Source: Rhodospirillaceae bacterium (GTDB taxonomy: Bacteria > Pseudomonadota > Alphaproteobacteria > UBA8366). From it: a stretch of 60,409 bases of DNA. Positions 1-8,811 of the stretch are shown here, piece after piece. The position numbers were made by a program, and so were the translations under genes. Positions within the stretch are counted from its first letter, which is position 1. Each line of letters begins with the position of its first letter. Under the pieces are notes generated by a model. It was not told the origin of the DNA. It ran no database searches and was given only the letters and a program-made list of their open reading frames with translations. The stretch covers positions 1 through 60,409 of the forward strand of contig PAZH01000020.1 in the NCBI GenBank assembly GCA_002716125.1, given 5' to 3'.

Positions 1-1565
1 ATCGTGTCGCCGCTATCCACGAACGTCTAAACGATATCGACGCCCACGCAGCGCCGGCTCGTGTCGCGCGCATTCTTGCGGGCCTCGGCTTTGACGAAGA
101 TGCTCAAAACAGGCCTTTGGAGACCTTCTCCGGCGGATGGCGCATGCGCGTCGCGCTCGCCGCAGGCTTGTTCAGTGCCCCCGATTTTCTGCTCCTTGAT
201 GAGCCGACAAACCATCTCGACCTCGAGGCGACGATTTGGCTCGAAGGTTTTCTCGCACGCTATCCGAACGGCTTGCTCTTGGTCAGTCACGACCGAGATC
301 TGCTGAACCGCGTGGCCGACGGCATTCTACATTTGGAGGGTCAGAGCCTGACCTACTACGCCGGCAACTTCGAGCGCTTCGAACGGACCCGGCGCGAAAA
401 ACTGGCGCACCAACAGGCCATGTTCGAGCGCCAAGAGGCGGAACGAAAGCATATTCAAGCCTTCGTGGACCGTTTTCGCTACAAGGCGAGCAAGGCCCGG
501 CAAGCGCAAAGCCGCCTGAAAATGCTAGAGCGGATGGAGCCGATTGCCGCGGTCACCGGAGACCGGCCGGCGAAATTCGAGTTTCCACAGCCCGCCGAAC
601 TTGCGCCGCCGATCTTCGTACTGGAGGGCGCTTCCGTCGGATACGAGGCCAACACGCCCATTTTGCGAAACCTGGATGTGCGGATCGATATGGACGACCG
701 AATTGCGCTCTTGGGTGCGAACGGTAACGGCAAAACGACATTCTTGCGGCTTCTGGCAGGCGAGCTTGAAGAGATGAACGGACATGCGCGGCGTCATGGC
801 AAGCTTGATGTCGGATACTTCGCGCAGGACCAATTCGATCTCCTCGATGCATCCGCAACGGCGTTCCAACACTTAGCGCGCAAGATGCCGGGCGTGAGCG
901 ATGCAAAAGTTCGCGGCCACCTCGGCCGGTTCGGGCTCGAACAAGACAAAGCCGATACGAAAATCGACAACCTCTCGGGCGGCGAAAAAGCCCGCTTGGT
1001 TCTGGCCACCATTACCACGCGGACACCGCATTTGCTGCTCCTGGACGAGCCGACGAACCATTTGGACATCGACGCACGCGAAGCCCTCGTACAGGCGCTG
1101 AACGCCTTCGAAGGCGCTGTCGTGCTTGTCAGCCACGACCCTCATCTCGTCTCGCTCGTCGCAGACCGTCTCTGGCTTATCAAAGACGCGACCTGTGCAC
1201 CCTTCGACGGCGACGTAGCGGACTATCGAAAACAAATCTTGGACGACGGCCGGCAAGCGCGGCGCCAAGAAAAGCAAGATATATCGACGTCCGGCTCAAA
1301 GCGGGAAGAACGCCGGCGGCGCGCCGAATTGCGGGCCGAAAAGGCGGATCTCAGAAACGCCGTGCGAAATGCGGAAAAAGAGATGGAACGAATTTCCGCC
1401 GAACGCGAAAAAGTGTCTGAGAAACTCGCCGACCCGAAAATCTACGAAGGCCCCACTGCCGATTTTGCAGAGCTGGCAAAGCGAAAGGCCGAGCTCGACG
1501 ATGGGCTGGCGGCGGCCGAAAGTGCGTGGCTCGAAGCGCAGGAAGCGCTTGAGGCCACTGCATGA
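1..1565 (+). CDS. yheS: ABC-F family ATPase, YheS-like (5' end outside the window)
   Basis: Soluble duplicated ABC ATPase of the ABC-F class, whose members act on the ribosome rather than in transport. The frame is open from base 3, so the N-terminus lies upstream. Visible parts: the first-cassette signature FSGGWRMR and Walker B LLLDEPTNHLD; a linker with the YheS-typical run DRFRYKASKARQAQSRLK; the second Walker A GANGNGKTT, signature LSGGEKAR and Walker B LLLLDEPTNHLD; and a charged C-terminal coiled coil of about 90 residues. The linker and coiled coil favour YheS over EttA. The stop overlaps the next gene by 4 bases. The family call is firm; the subfamily is inferred from the linker. Confidence 0.88.
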   Translation, partial: RVAAIHERLNDIDAHAAPARVARILAGLGFDEDAQNRPLETFSGGWRMRVALAAGLFSAPDFLLLDEPTNHLDLEATIWLEGFLARYPNGLLLVSHDRDLLNRVADGILHLEGQSLTYYAGNFERFERTRREKLAHQQAMFERQEAERKHIQAFVDRFRYKASKARQAQSRLKMLERMEPIAAVTGDRPAKFEFPQPAELAPPIFVLEGASVGYEANTPILRNLDVRIDMDDRIALLGANGNGKTTFLRLLAGELEEMNGHARRHGKLDVGYFAQDQFDLLDASATAFQHLARKMPGVSDAKVRGHLGRFGLEQDKADTKIDNLSGGEKARLVLATITTRTPHLLLLDEPTNHLDIDAREALVQALNAFEGAVVLVSHDPHLVSLVADRLWLIKDATCAPFDGDVADYRKQILDDGRQARRQEKQDISTSGSKREERRRRAELRAEKADLRNAVRNAEKEMERISAEREKVSEKLADPKIYEGPTADFAELAKRKAELDDGLAAAESAWLEAQEALEATA

Positions 1566-2107
1566 CCTCGCAAGCCAAGCTCGAAATTCGCCGATCGGAC
1601 GCAACGGATGCCGAAGACCGCGCCTTGGTCGACCGCATCGTCGCGATCGTTAATGCCGCTTATTTCTGGTCCGAGGCCGAACAATGGACGGACGAAAAAG
1701 AACGAACATCGACGCCGGAAATTACGGATTTGCTAAAATCACGGAAATTGCTGCTGGCATTTGCAAGCGAACAGCTCGCCGGCGTGGTAAAAATCGAGAA
1801 AATCGACCCGAAAACTGCGGGTTTTGGGATGCTGGCGACCGATCCGAATGGTTTACAACGCGGTGTCGGCAAAGCGTTGGTTGGCGCGGCGGAAGCCTGG
1901 GCTCTTGCGGAAGGGTTCGGCGAAATGGAGATCGAAATCGTTCGTGCCGAAAATCCGAACAGCCACAAGCAGTTACTACATGATTGGTACACAAGATTAA
2001 ATTATATCGAAATCGCAACATTCCCTATAATTGAACGCATTCCAGAGATTGCCCCCTTACAAAAGCAAACCTGCGTTAGTACCGTTTATCGCAAGCTACT
2101 CAGCTAA
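1562..2107 (+). CDS. GNAT-family N-acetyltransferase
   Basis: 181-residue acetyltransferase-like protein. It has the GNAT core order: a strand ending in LAGVVKIEKI, the strand GFGMLAT, then the acetyl-CoA loop around NGLQRGVGKALVGAAE, followed by a helix and the late segment LHDWYTRLNYIE. The substrate cannot be read from sequence. The ATG lies inside the stop of the ABC-F gene (ATGA overlap), so the two are probably translationally coupled. The 3' part of the gene is more A/T-rich than its neighbours. Confidence 0.8.
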   Translation: MTSQAKLEIRRSDATDAEDRALVDRIVAIVNAAYFWSEAEQWTDEKERTSTPEITDLLKSRKLLLAFASEQLAGVVKIEKIDPKTAGFGMLATDPNGLQRGVGKALVGAAEAWALAEGFGEMEIEIVRAENPNSHKQLLHDWYTRLNYIEIATFPIIERIPEIAPLQKQTCVSTVYRKLLS

Positions 2108-2185
2108 CACAGCGCAACAATCGGAATGCGGATACAGACGATATACCGGTAGTATGCTCGATATCGCATTTGGGAGCATAAATTT

Positions 2186-2890
2186 ATGACCGGTTTGGGT
2201 TTTAGAGGGATCGATTGGACGCAAGTCGCGCATGAAATATCGGCGCGCGGATATGCCAAGCTGCCAAATCTTATCGACTCAAAACTCTGTGCATCGCTCA
2301 AAAATTCTTATGAAAATGAGGAGTTATTTCGAAATCGTATTGTAATGGCGCGGCACGGATTCGGCCAAGGCGAGTATAAGTATTTCGACAACCCTCTACC
2401 GCCCGCCGTCGCGGAACTCCGAAACAACCTTTATCCGCCGCTCGCGGAGGTCGCAAATCGCTGGATTGACGCGCTAAAGCTCGCGCAACCTTTCCCATCG
2501 ACCCTTTTCGCGTTTACGAAACGCTGTCATGACGCCGGGCAAACCCGCCCAACCCCGTTGCTGCTGAGATACGGCCCCGGCGACTACAATTGTCTTCACC
2601 GCGACCTGTATGGCGAATTGGCCTTTCCGCTCCAAGTCGCGGTGCTTTTGGACCGCCCCGGCACTGACTTTACTGGCGGCGAGTTCATCCTCACGGAGCA
2701 ACGTCCGCGCATGCAATCACGCGCCGAAGTCGTGCACCTGACGCGAGGCGACGCGGTGATATTTCCCGTCGATGAACGGCCCGTTCAAGGCACACGAGGC
2801 ACATATCGCGTGCGCATGCGGCACGGCGTCAGTCGGATTCTCTCCGGCGAACGCCACACCCTTGGTATCATCTTTCATGATGCGGCGTAG
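2186..2890 (+). CDS. 2OG-Fe(II) oxygenase of the Oxygenase-NA (DUF2086) type
   Basis: 234-residue non-heme iron dioxygenase. The expected facial triad is visible as H138-x-D140 (LHRD) and H213 (RHGVSR), with R223 (GERHTLG) as the likely 2-oxoglutarate carboxylate ligand. The segments RPTPLLLRYGPGDYNCLH and FTGGEFILTEQRPRMQSRA match my recollection of the family annotated as Oxygenase-NA, proposed to act on damaged nucleic acid; the substrate is not proven by sequence. A GGGAG Shine-Dalgarno stands about 9 bases before the ATG. It is preceded by a 78-base gap and converges with the GST gene 15 bases downstream. Confidence 0.8.
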   Translation: MTGLGFRGIDWTQVAHEISARGYAKLPNLIDSKLCASLKNSYENEELFRNRIVMARHGFGQGEYKYFDNPLPPAVAELRNNLYPPLAEVANRWIDALKLAQPFPSTLFAFTKRCHDAGQTRPTPLLLRYGPGDYNCLHRDLYGELAFPLQVAVLLDRPGTDFTGGEFILTEQRPRMQSRAEVVHLTRGDAVIFPVDERPVQGTRGTYRVRMRHGVSRILSGERHTLGIIFHDAA

Positions 2891-2905
2891 GTTCGCCACT
2901 TGGGC

Positions 2906-3508
2906 TTAATGCGGCAGACCATCCATGCCGACATAGTTCGGTAACGCCTCAATGCGCCGCATCCAGGCAATCACATTCGGATATGACGTGAGCTCTACCT
3001 GACCTTCCCAAATAAGGCCGATATAGGGATAGACAGCGATATCGGCGATTGTCGCGCCGTCCCCGACAAGCCAATCCCGCCCGTCCAGACGATCCTCTAC
3101 GATTTGGATCGTCGCCCGCGCCAAATCTTGGGCCGCCGCATGGTCACCCGGACGATTGAATTTCGGGATGGCCCGCGCCGTCGCCGGCCCGTCCCACATT
3201 TCCTTCGCCGCGAAAGACAGCCATTGCGTGACGTGCGCCTGCCCGACCGGATCGGTCGGCAACCACGTGCCACCGGAATCGTATTTCCGCGCCAAATAGA
3301 CGAGAATGGCCTGGGAATCCCAAACCGTTACATCGCCGCCTTCCAACGCAGGTACTTTCCCCAATGGGTGGCGGGCGAGGTGCTCCGGTGTTTTCTGCGC
3401 TTGATCCGGAAGAGAGATATTCACCTTCTCATACTCCAACCCCAAAAACGCCAGCATCATGCGGGCTTTCTGGCAATTTTCGGAAGGCGCAGCATCATAT
3501 AACTTCAT
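2906..3508 (-). CDS. Glutathione S-transferase family protein
   Basis: 200-residue cytosolic GST. The N-terminal thioredoxin-fold half starts MKLYDAAPSENCQKAR, and the glutathione-binding elements are GKVPALEGGD (cis-Pro) followed by VWDSQAILVYLARKY. The C-terminal helical half has the N-cap motif TIADIAVYPY. The first-loop Ser/Cys region (PSENC) suggests a Ser- or Cys-type catalytic residue, but the class cannot be assigned with certainty. It is a single gene with a 92-base gap to the holC stop upstream, and it converges with the oxygenase gene. Confidence 0.9.
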   Translation of the reverse strand: MKLYDAAPSENCQKARMMLAFLGLEYEKVNISLPDQAQKTPEHLARHPLGKVPALEGGDVTVWDSQAILVYLARKYDSGGTWLPTDPVGQAHVTQWLSFAAKEMWDGPATARAIPKFNRPGDHAAAQDLARATIQIVEDRLDGRDWLVGDGATIADIAVYPYIGLIWEGQVELTSYPNVIAWMRRIEALPNYVGMDGLPH

Positions 3509-3600
3509 TTTTCTTTCCTCGGATTGATCGTTTGCTCACTCGGATATACGCATTTCCCCCATGCATAAACCGTGAATTTCTAACAAGTCCGTGAGACGTC

Positions 3601-4065
3601 CTATTGCGCGGCGCTTTCGGCTTTCTTCTCCCAGGCGCCCTGTTCCGTTTGCTGCCAATACGTGAGCGCAAAACCAGTATCCTTGCGGAGTTTCCAGTGT
3701 TCGCGGGCGACCGCGACCGCATCGTCATCGCGGCCGTCGAACATTTCGCAACAAAGGTCGAATTCCGAAATTTTCGCCGAATCGACACCGTCGACCAGGA
3801 ACAAGACGGTGGCGGCATTGGGGTTTTCGTCTTGATCCGTCAACCATACCGGTTGACGGTCAGGATACCCGTCTTTCTTACTACCGTGCGGCAGGAAACC
3901 CTCCCGCGAATAGTTCCACAGAATTGCGTTCAGGGCCTCGACCCGATCCTCCGAGCCGGCCATCACGACAGCACGCCAACCACGCTCCAATGTCTTCTCC
4001 AGGAGCTTCGGCAGCGCCTGCTCCAAAGCGCTGCGTTGCAAATGATAGAAGCGAATTTCGGTCAC
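3601..4065 (-). CDS. holC: DNA polymerase III subunit chi
   Basis: 154 residues. Chi links the clamp-loader complex (through psi) to single-strand DNA-binding protein. Family features are the opening TEIRFYHL, an early helix with LPKLLEKTLERGWRAVV, the WNYSREGFLPHG segment, and the strand VLFLVDG in the C-terminal half. Translation starts at a GTG 6 bases after the pepA stop. pepA-holC is a conserved pair across proteobacteria, so this is a two-gene operon read away from lptF. Confidence 0.93.
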   Translation of the reverse strand: MTEIRFYHLQRSALEQALPKLLEKTLERGWRAVVMAGSEDRVEALNAILWNYSREGFLPHGSKKDGYPDRQPVWLTDQDENPNAATVLFLVDGVDSAKISEFDLCCEMFDGRDDDAVAVAREHWKLRKDTGFALTYWQQTEQGAWEKKAESAAQ

Positions 4066-4071
4066 GGCGCT

Positions 4072-5547
4072 CTAACCTTCGTAATTCTCCTTCACGAAGC
4101 GATCGAGCAGCCGGACGCCGTAGCCGGTCCCGCCGCGCGGCATCGTCGGCGACGCCGAACTCGACCACGCCATGCCCGCGATATCGAGATGCGCCCACGG
4201 CACCTTGTTGACGAAGCGCTGTAGAAGTTGCGCCGCGGTGATCGAGCCACCGTCGCGGCCGGCAACATTCTTCATGTCGGCACCATCGGTGTTGATCTTC
4301 TTGTCGAATGCGTCGTGCAACGGCATGCGCCAAACCTTTTCGCCCGTCGCAAGGCCAGCTTTCGTCAGCTGATCCGACAATTTGTCGTCGTTGGAGAACA
4401 TGCCCGCATATTCGTGCCCAAGACTGATGATGATGGCGCCTGTCAGAGTCGCAAGATCGATCATGAATTGCGGCTTGAATCTGTCCTGGCAGTACCAAAG
4501 CACATCCGCCAAAACGAGGCGCCCTTCGGCGTCCGTATTGTGAATCTCGATCGTCTGACCCGACATGGTCGTGACAATATCACCCGGCCGCTGCGCATTG
4601 CCGTCCGGCATATTCTCCACCAAGCCGATCAACCCAACCGCATTTACTTTCGCTTTGCGGCCAGCGAGCGCCTTCATCAATCCGGCGACCGTGCCAGCGC
4701 CGCCCATATCCCATTTCATGTCTTGCATGCCGGGCCCGGGCTTCAACGAGATACCGCCGGTATCGAACGTCACGCCCTTGCCGATGAACGCAACCGGCTT
4801 TTCGGATTTGGCCGCTCCGTCCCATCGCATGATGGCGATCTGGCTTTCACGAATGGACCCTTGGCCGACGCCCAAGAGCGCACCCATGCCGAGCTTCTGC
4901 ATTTGTTTCTCGCCAAGAATCTCGACCTTAACGCCGAGTTTCGTAAGGGCCTTCACCTCTTTCGCGAAACTCGCGGGGTAGAGGACATTCGGTGGCTCCG
5001 AGACGAGATCGCGGGTAAAGAAAACGCCGTCCGCGATCTTCTCGAGAGGACCAAACGCCCGCCGGGCGGCCGCCGCTCCCTTCACGCGAAGGGAAAACGT
5101 CTTCAGTGTCGGTTTCGCGTCGGCTTTTTCTTTCGTCCGGTACTTGTCGAAGCGATAGCTCCGGAGCAATGCGCCGTAGGCAATATTCGCCGCCGCGCCC
5201 GCCAGATCGCGGCCCGTTGCCTCAACGGCTAAATGCGCCGCTTTGATACCTGCTTGATTGAGTCGGGCGTAAAGCCGCCCCCCCAAGGCCTGCTGGTCGT
5301 TTTCGTCGAGACCTTTCCCGATACCCGCCAATACAATACGGCCGAACGCGACACCGCTTGGCGCCATAATGTCGAGGAATTGCGCCTTCTTACCCGTGAA
5401 CCGGCTTTCCTTGATGGCGCGGGACACGGCGCCACCTGTCGCCTTGTCGAGTTGTCTGGCGCTCGCGGATAGTTTGCTGCCGTCTCCGACACATACGATA
5501 ACGGTACCGGTTTTCGGCAATCCCGGTTCTGAAAACGAAAGTTTCAT
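4072..5547 (-). CDS. pepA: Leucyl aminopeptidase (M17, cytosol aminopeptidase)
   Basis: Two-zinc aminopeptidase releasing N-terminal residues from peptides in the cytoplasm. The C-terminal catalytic domain carries the family signature NTDAEGRLVL, the metal-binding GKGVTFDTGG segment and the DMGGAG stretch. The N-terminal domain includes GDGSKLSASA and the QFLDIM region. I place the start at the ATG at 5547 because AGAGGAA lies at ideal distance before it; an in-frame GTG 30 bases upstream at 5577 has no comparable site. That gives 491 residues, normal for the family. Confidence 0.95.
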   Translation of the reverse strand: MKLSFSEPGLPKTGTVIVCVGDGSKLSASARQLDKATGGAVSRAIKESRFTGKKAQFLDIMAPSGVAFGRIVLAGIGKGLDENDQQALGGRLYARLNQAGIKAAHLAVEATGRDLAGAAANIAYGALLRSYRFDKYRTKEKADAKPTLKTFSLRVKGAAAARRAFGPLEKIADGVFFTRDLVSEPPNVLYPASFAKEVKALTKLGVKVEILGEKQMQKLGMGALLGVGQGSIRESQIAIMRWDGAAKSEKPVAFIGKGVTFDTGGISLKPGPGMQDMKWDMGGAGTVAGLMKALAGRKAKVNAVGLIGLVENMPDGNAQRPGDIVTTMSGQTIEIHNTDAEGRLVLADVLWYCQDRFKPQFMIDLATLTGAIIISLGHEYAGMFSNDDKLSDQLTKAGLATGEKVWRMPLHDAFDKKINTDGADMKNVAGRDGGSITAAQLLQRFVNKVPWAHLDIAGMAWSSSASPTMPRGGTGYGVRLLDRFVKENYEG

Positions 5548-5645
5548 GAGTTCCTCTCTCGACATTTCGAAAGCCACGCGCTCCGCAGCAGTTGACGCTC
5601 ACTGTACTCCCGTGCGGATAAAAGAAAAGTATGTCGACCGGACAA

Positions 5646-5675
5646 TTGACGGCTCCAACAGACTGGCGATAGGGT
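5646..5675 (+). promoter_or_regulatory. Candidate sigma70-type promoter of lptF
   Basis: TTGACG at 5646-5651 and TAGGGT at 5670-5675 are separated by 18 bases. This lies in the 185-base divergent gap between pepA (start 5547, reverse) and lptF (start 5733). The -35 is good and the -10 weak. The call rests on position and consensus only. Confidence 0.35.
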
Positions 5676-5686
5676 ACGGCGACATT

Positions 5687-5709
5687 CGGCGAAAATCTTA
5701 TTTTCGCCG
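5687..5709 (+). promoter_or_regulatory. Perfect 10-bp hairpin just upstream of lptF
   Basis: CGGCGAAAAT and its exact reverse complement ATTTTCGCCG flank a 3-base CTT loop, ending 23 bases before the lptF ATG. There is no T-tract after it on the forward strand, so it does not look like a terminator. It could be an operator or a 5' UTR structure controlling lptF. Confidence 0.5.
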
Positions 5710-5732
5710 TAGAACCTCTTTTCGGTCCGAAT

Positions 5733-6866
5733 ATGAGAACGCTCTTTCGCTATATCACGAAACAGTTGCTGTTCATCACACTGATTTCGACAGCGATTTT
5801 GTGCATGATTTTCTGGTTGGCGCGCGCATCTACGCTGCTCGACTTCATTTTAAACAGAGGACTGGATTTCGGCTTCTTCCTCTATATGAGCATGCTCATT
5901 CTGCCGAGATTGCTGCTCATTCTGTTACCGATCGCAACGATCGCCACAATCTTGTTCGCTTATTACCGCTTGCAAACCGATAGTGAACTTGTGGTCATGC
6001 GGACCGCCGGCATGAGCGCCTATGCGTTGGCGAAGCCGGGACTGGTCGTCGGCGGGATCATTTCGATCTTCATGACCATTCTGACGCTTTATCTCCTACC
6101 CGCTTCGTATCGTGAATTTAAGGATCAGGAGTTTTTGATCCGGCATCAATTCGGCACTGTTTTCTTACAGGAAGGTTCGTTCAATACCATCGCACCGGGC
6201 GTGACCGTTTTTGTTCATAAGCGGGGCGCCGATCAAGAACTCCACGGTATTATGCTCCACGATAATCGTGACCCGGAGAAACCGCAGACTTGGCTTGCCG
6301 AACGTGGTGCACTGGTTACGACAGAAGAAGGACCGCGAGCCGTATTGGTAAAGGGCAACCGCCAGCAAGTTGACCGTGTTCGCGGCAAGTTTTCGATGCT
6401 GTTGTTTGATCAAACGACACTGGATGTTGGTGGCGCTACCGGCAACAACGCCAACCGCTGGCGTGAACCGCGGGAGCGCTATCTCAACGAGCTGTTCAAT
6501 CCAACGGATACCCGCCCGAGCGAACCGTACTATGCGGATCTGATCGCTGAAGGTCATAGCCGCATCGTCCAGCCTTTGCTGCCGATCACTTGCGCGACCG
6601 TCGCGCTCGCAATTTTGCTGACCGGCTCCTACAGCCGGAGAGGCCAGGCCGTCGACATTCTTAAGGCAATCGGCCTAACGGTTCTTATTCTCGTGGCGAG
6701 CCTCGGCACGCGGAGCTTGGCAGGCAAGCAGCCGATCATGATTTACATGATGTATGCGAGCGTGGTCCTACCGTTCCTGATTTCGTTCTGCTACTTGCTA
6801 TGGCCGCGCAAACTCAAACCGTCCTGGTTGGCACGGCGAGCGCTTAAGCAGAGCGACCTCGCCTAA
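5733..6866 (+). CDS. lptF: LPS export ABC transporter permease LptF
   Basis: 377-residue inner-membrane protein of the LptB2FG extractor. It has the expected plan: N-terminal membrane helices including LLFITLISTAILCMIFWLAR, the conserved coupling segment YYRLQTDSELVVMRTAGMSAY between helices, a periplasmic beta-jellyroll domain (roughly residues 130-270) and three C-terminal membrane helices. Normally lptG follows directly; here lptG begins 5.35 kb away, behind a reverse-strand cassette. The stop overlaps by 4 bases the end of the convergent membrane-protein gene. Confidence 0.94.
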   Translation: MRTLFRYITKQLLFITLISTAILCMIFWLARASTLLDFILNRGLDFGFFLYMSMLILPRLLLILLPIATIATILFAYYRLQTDSELVVMRTAGMSAYALAKPGLVVGGIISIFMTILTLYLLPASYREFKDQEFLIRHQFGTVFLQEGSFNTIAPGVTVFVHKRGADQELHGIMLHDNRDPEKPQTWLAERGALVTTEEGPRAVLVKGNRQQVDRVRGKFSMLLFDQTTLDVGGATGNNANRWREPRERYLNELFNPTDTRPSEPYYADLIAEGHSRIVQPLLPITCATVALAILLTGSYSRRGQAVDILKAIGLTVLILVASLGTRSLAGKQPIMIYMMYASVVLPFLISFCYLLWPRKLKPSWLARRALKQSDLA

Positions 6867-8749
6867 CGCTTCCCCAAACATTTTGAAATGTCGAAATGTT
6901 TATAAATTTTTGTTAGACCGTCGAGCGCTCGATGAGGCCATTCCTGCACCACCCGCCAACGACCTTGATTTTGCATGAGGAGTGCAGCGCTTCCCGGGCG
7001 CACAGACGTCCCCAAGCGCCGGCCAATCCAGTCGGCGGGGCAATACGCCCAGATATGTAAGGGACGCTCTCCGGCAGACGACAAGAATTTATCCAGTTCC
7101 GCATCGTTGTTAATCGGCGCGGAGTACAAGTCGGCCCGGGACTGCCGAACATAATAGACGAACATCGAAGTGAAGTTCCCCTGATCGCCCGGTACGATCA
7201 CACCGACGGCGGCATTTGGAGGAAGCGTTCCCGCGAGCGCCCGCCCCGCGTCCCGCAGCATCGGCTTCGGTACTTCCAAGTCGTATCGCCAGTAATTTGC
7301 TGTCGCCACTTGCAACAGTGGTACGGCAACGACCAGCACCATCCCGATGCGCGGGACCGTTCGGCCGCACCAAATCTCGATTTTCTCTCTGTTCAAACGA
7401 TAGAGTTGGCCGAGCCCGAAAACGGTCGCTGCCGTTATCAGGTAACCGATATGCGTGTTGAAACGCCAATACGATTGCGGATACCCACCGAAGTGAGCGA
7501 TGAATATCAGCATGAGGAAGAGATTGTATCCGACAAACGTTGCGCCAACGATGATCGCCAATCGGTCAAAGGGTGTGGGCGATCCCTTCATCCATGAGCG
7601 CAAGCCCCAAACGACGAACCCGAGCGCGAGCGCGAAGTAGAGCGCCTTTCGGTAAACGACAACACCCATATAACGCAGCAGTTCGGGCAGGCGTTCGATT
7701 GGCCAATCTCCGACGGCCGCCATCTTGTTCTCGGTGAGCGGCGACACGACCACAAGGTAATAGCGCCAGGTGAAATACATGACGAGCGGTAAGCCAATCA
7801 AAAGCGGCAGTCGCTTGAGAAAGATACTGAAACGGATTTCGCGGTCGCGAAGCGCCACCATCCCGCTGGATACGACCAAGGCGACAACGAGAACAAGGTT
7901 GGCTTGCTTTATATTCACCAATAAGGCCAACAAGAGTGCGAAGGTAAGCGCGCGGCTGCGTTCGGACCCGTCGGGTTTGGCGGCGGATAAAATCCAAGCC
8001 CATGCCGCTATGCCGGCAAATGCTACGACCACGGATGTCGCCATGTCCGGATATGAGGTCAGCCATATACGTCGTACGAAGACTGGATTGAGAAATGTCG
8101 CGAGCAAAATTGTAAGCGCCGCCAACTTCCACGTATCGGCCGCCGCCGCACTATCTGTCCTGCGCAAGAGCCACCCCAGCAAGCTCGCGAACAACAGTAG
8201 AAAAACGACATTGAACTGAACGATCGAATTCTCGACAAATTCGCCCGCGACTTGGCTTACGGCGTAAAACAGAAAAGTGACGTTGTAGGGAAAACCGGGG
8301 TATGCGGACTGACTTGGTGGGCCGTCTGCGCGCAAAAACCGATCCGCTTCGAAAATAAACAGACCGTTCGGCAGCCAATGGGTGAAACTGTCCACTTCCG
8401 ACGGTGCTTTGCCCGCCAGGATAAGGATCAGCGGGAGCCCAAGAACAAATACCGCGCACAGCGAGAGAACTTCAGTGATGACGGCGCGCCTATTCCAGAT
8501 CAGCAGAGCGAGACCAACGATCCAAAGGCCCCAATAAACCGGCGAGAAAGGCCAGCCGCCGAAGACGCCGACAATCGTCATAACCGCTGCGAAAACACTC
8601 CATCCGCGTAAGAAAGAGACGCCCGGAATATCATCGTCGTCACCGCGGATGCGACCCAAGCCCGCGAACAAGGCCAGCACGAGAAGCATCGCAGCCAATC
8701 CAAGCCATTGGCCCGCCTCCGGCAGAAAGGCTTCGACTATCGCCAACAT
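6863..8749 (-). CDS. Large polytopic membrane protein, putative GT-C glycosyltransferase
   Basis: 628 residues with about a dozen or more hydrophobic segments filling the first 490 residues, then a soluble C-terminal domain of about 130 residues (including VVAVPLLQVATANYW and PPNAAVGVIVPGDQGN). An acidic pair in an early extramembrane loop, E118 and D120 (APSEVDSFTHW), is what a lipid-phosphate-sugar-dependent GT-C enzyme would have. It is the last gene of a reverse-strand run after DprE2-, DprE1- and UbiA-like genes, so an arabinofuranosyl or other pentosyl transferase is a reasonable inference. I do not recognise a named family. The stop overlaps the lptF stop region. Confidence 0.6.
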   Translation of the reverse strand: MLAIVEAFLPEAGQWLGLAAMLLVLALFAGLGRIRGDDDDIPGVSFLRGWSVFAAVMTIVGVFGGWPFSPVYWGLWIVGLALLIWNRRAVITEVLSLCAVFVLGLPLILILAGKAPSEVDSFTHWLPNGLFIFEADRFLRADGPPSQSAYPGFPYNVTFLFYAVSQVAGEFVENSIVQFNVVFLLLFASLLGWLLRRTDSAAAADTWKLAALTILLATFLNPVFVRRIWLTSYPDMATSVVVAFAGIAAWAWILSAAKPDGSERSRALTFALLLALLVNIKQANLVLVVALVVSSGMVALRDREIRFSIFLKRLPLLIGLPLVMYFTWRYYLVVVSPLTENKMAAVGDWPIERLPELLRYMGVVVYRKALYFALALGFVVWGLRSWMKGSPTPFDRLAIIVGATFVGYNLFLMLIFIAHFGGYPQSYWRFNTHIGYLITAATVFGLGQLYRLNREKIEIWCGRTVPRIGMVLVVAVPLLQVATANYWRYDLEVPKPMLRDAGRALAGTLPPNAAVGVIVPGDQGNFTSMFVYYVRQSRADLYSAPINNDAELDKFLSSAGERPLHIWAYCPADWIGRRLGTSVRPGSAALLMQNQGRWRVVQEWPHRALDGLTKIYKHFDISKCLGKR

Positions 8750-8811
8750 GCGTCGGCTCCGATCAAAGCTCGCATCGATCCGTATTTCTGAAGAAACCCC
8801 GCATCTCGGGA

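Noticed and set aside
4228..5232. Open frame of 334 codons on the forward strand opposite pepA
   Set aside because: Fully antisense to the intact pepA gene; high-GC codon bias produces such frames and the translation has no family-like motifs.
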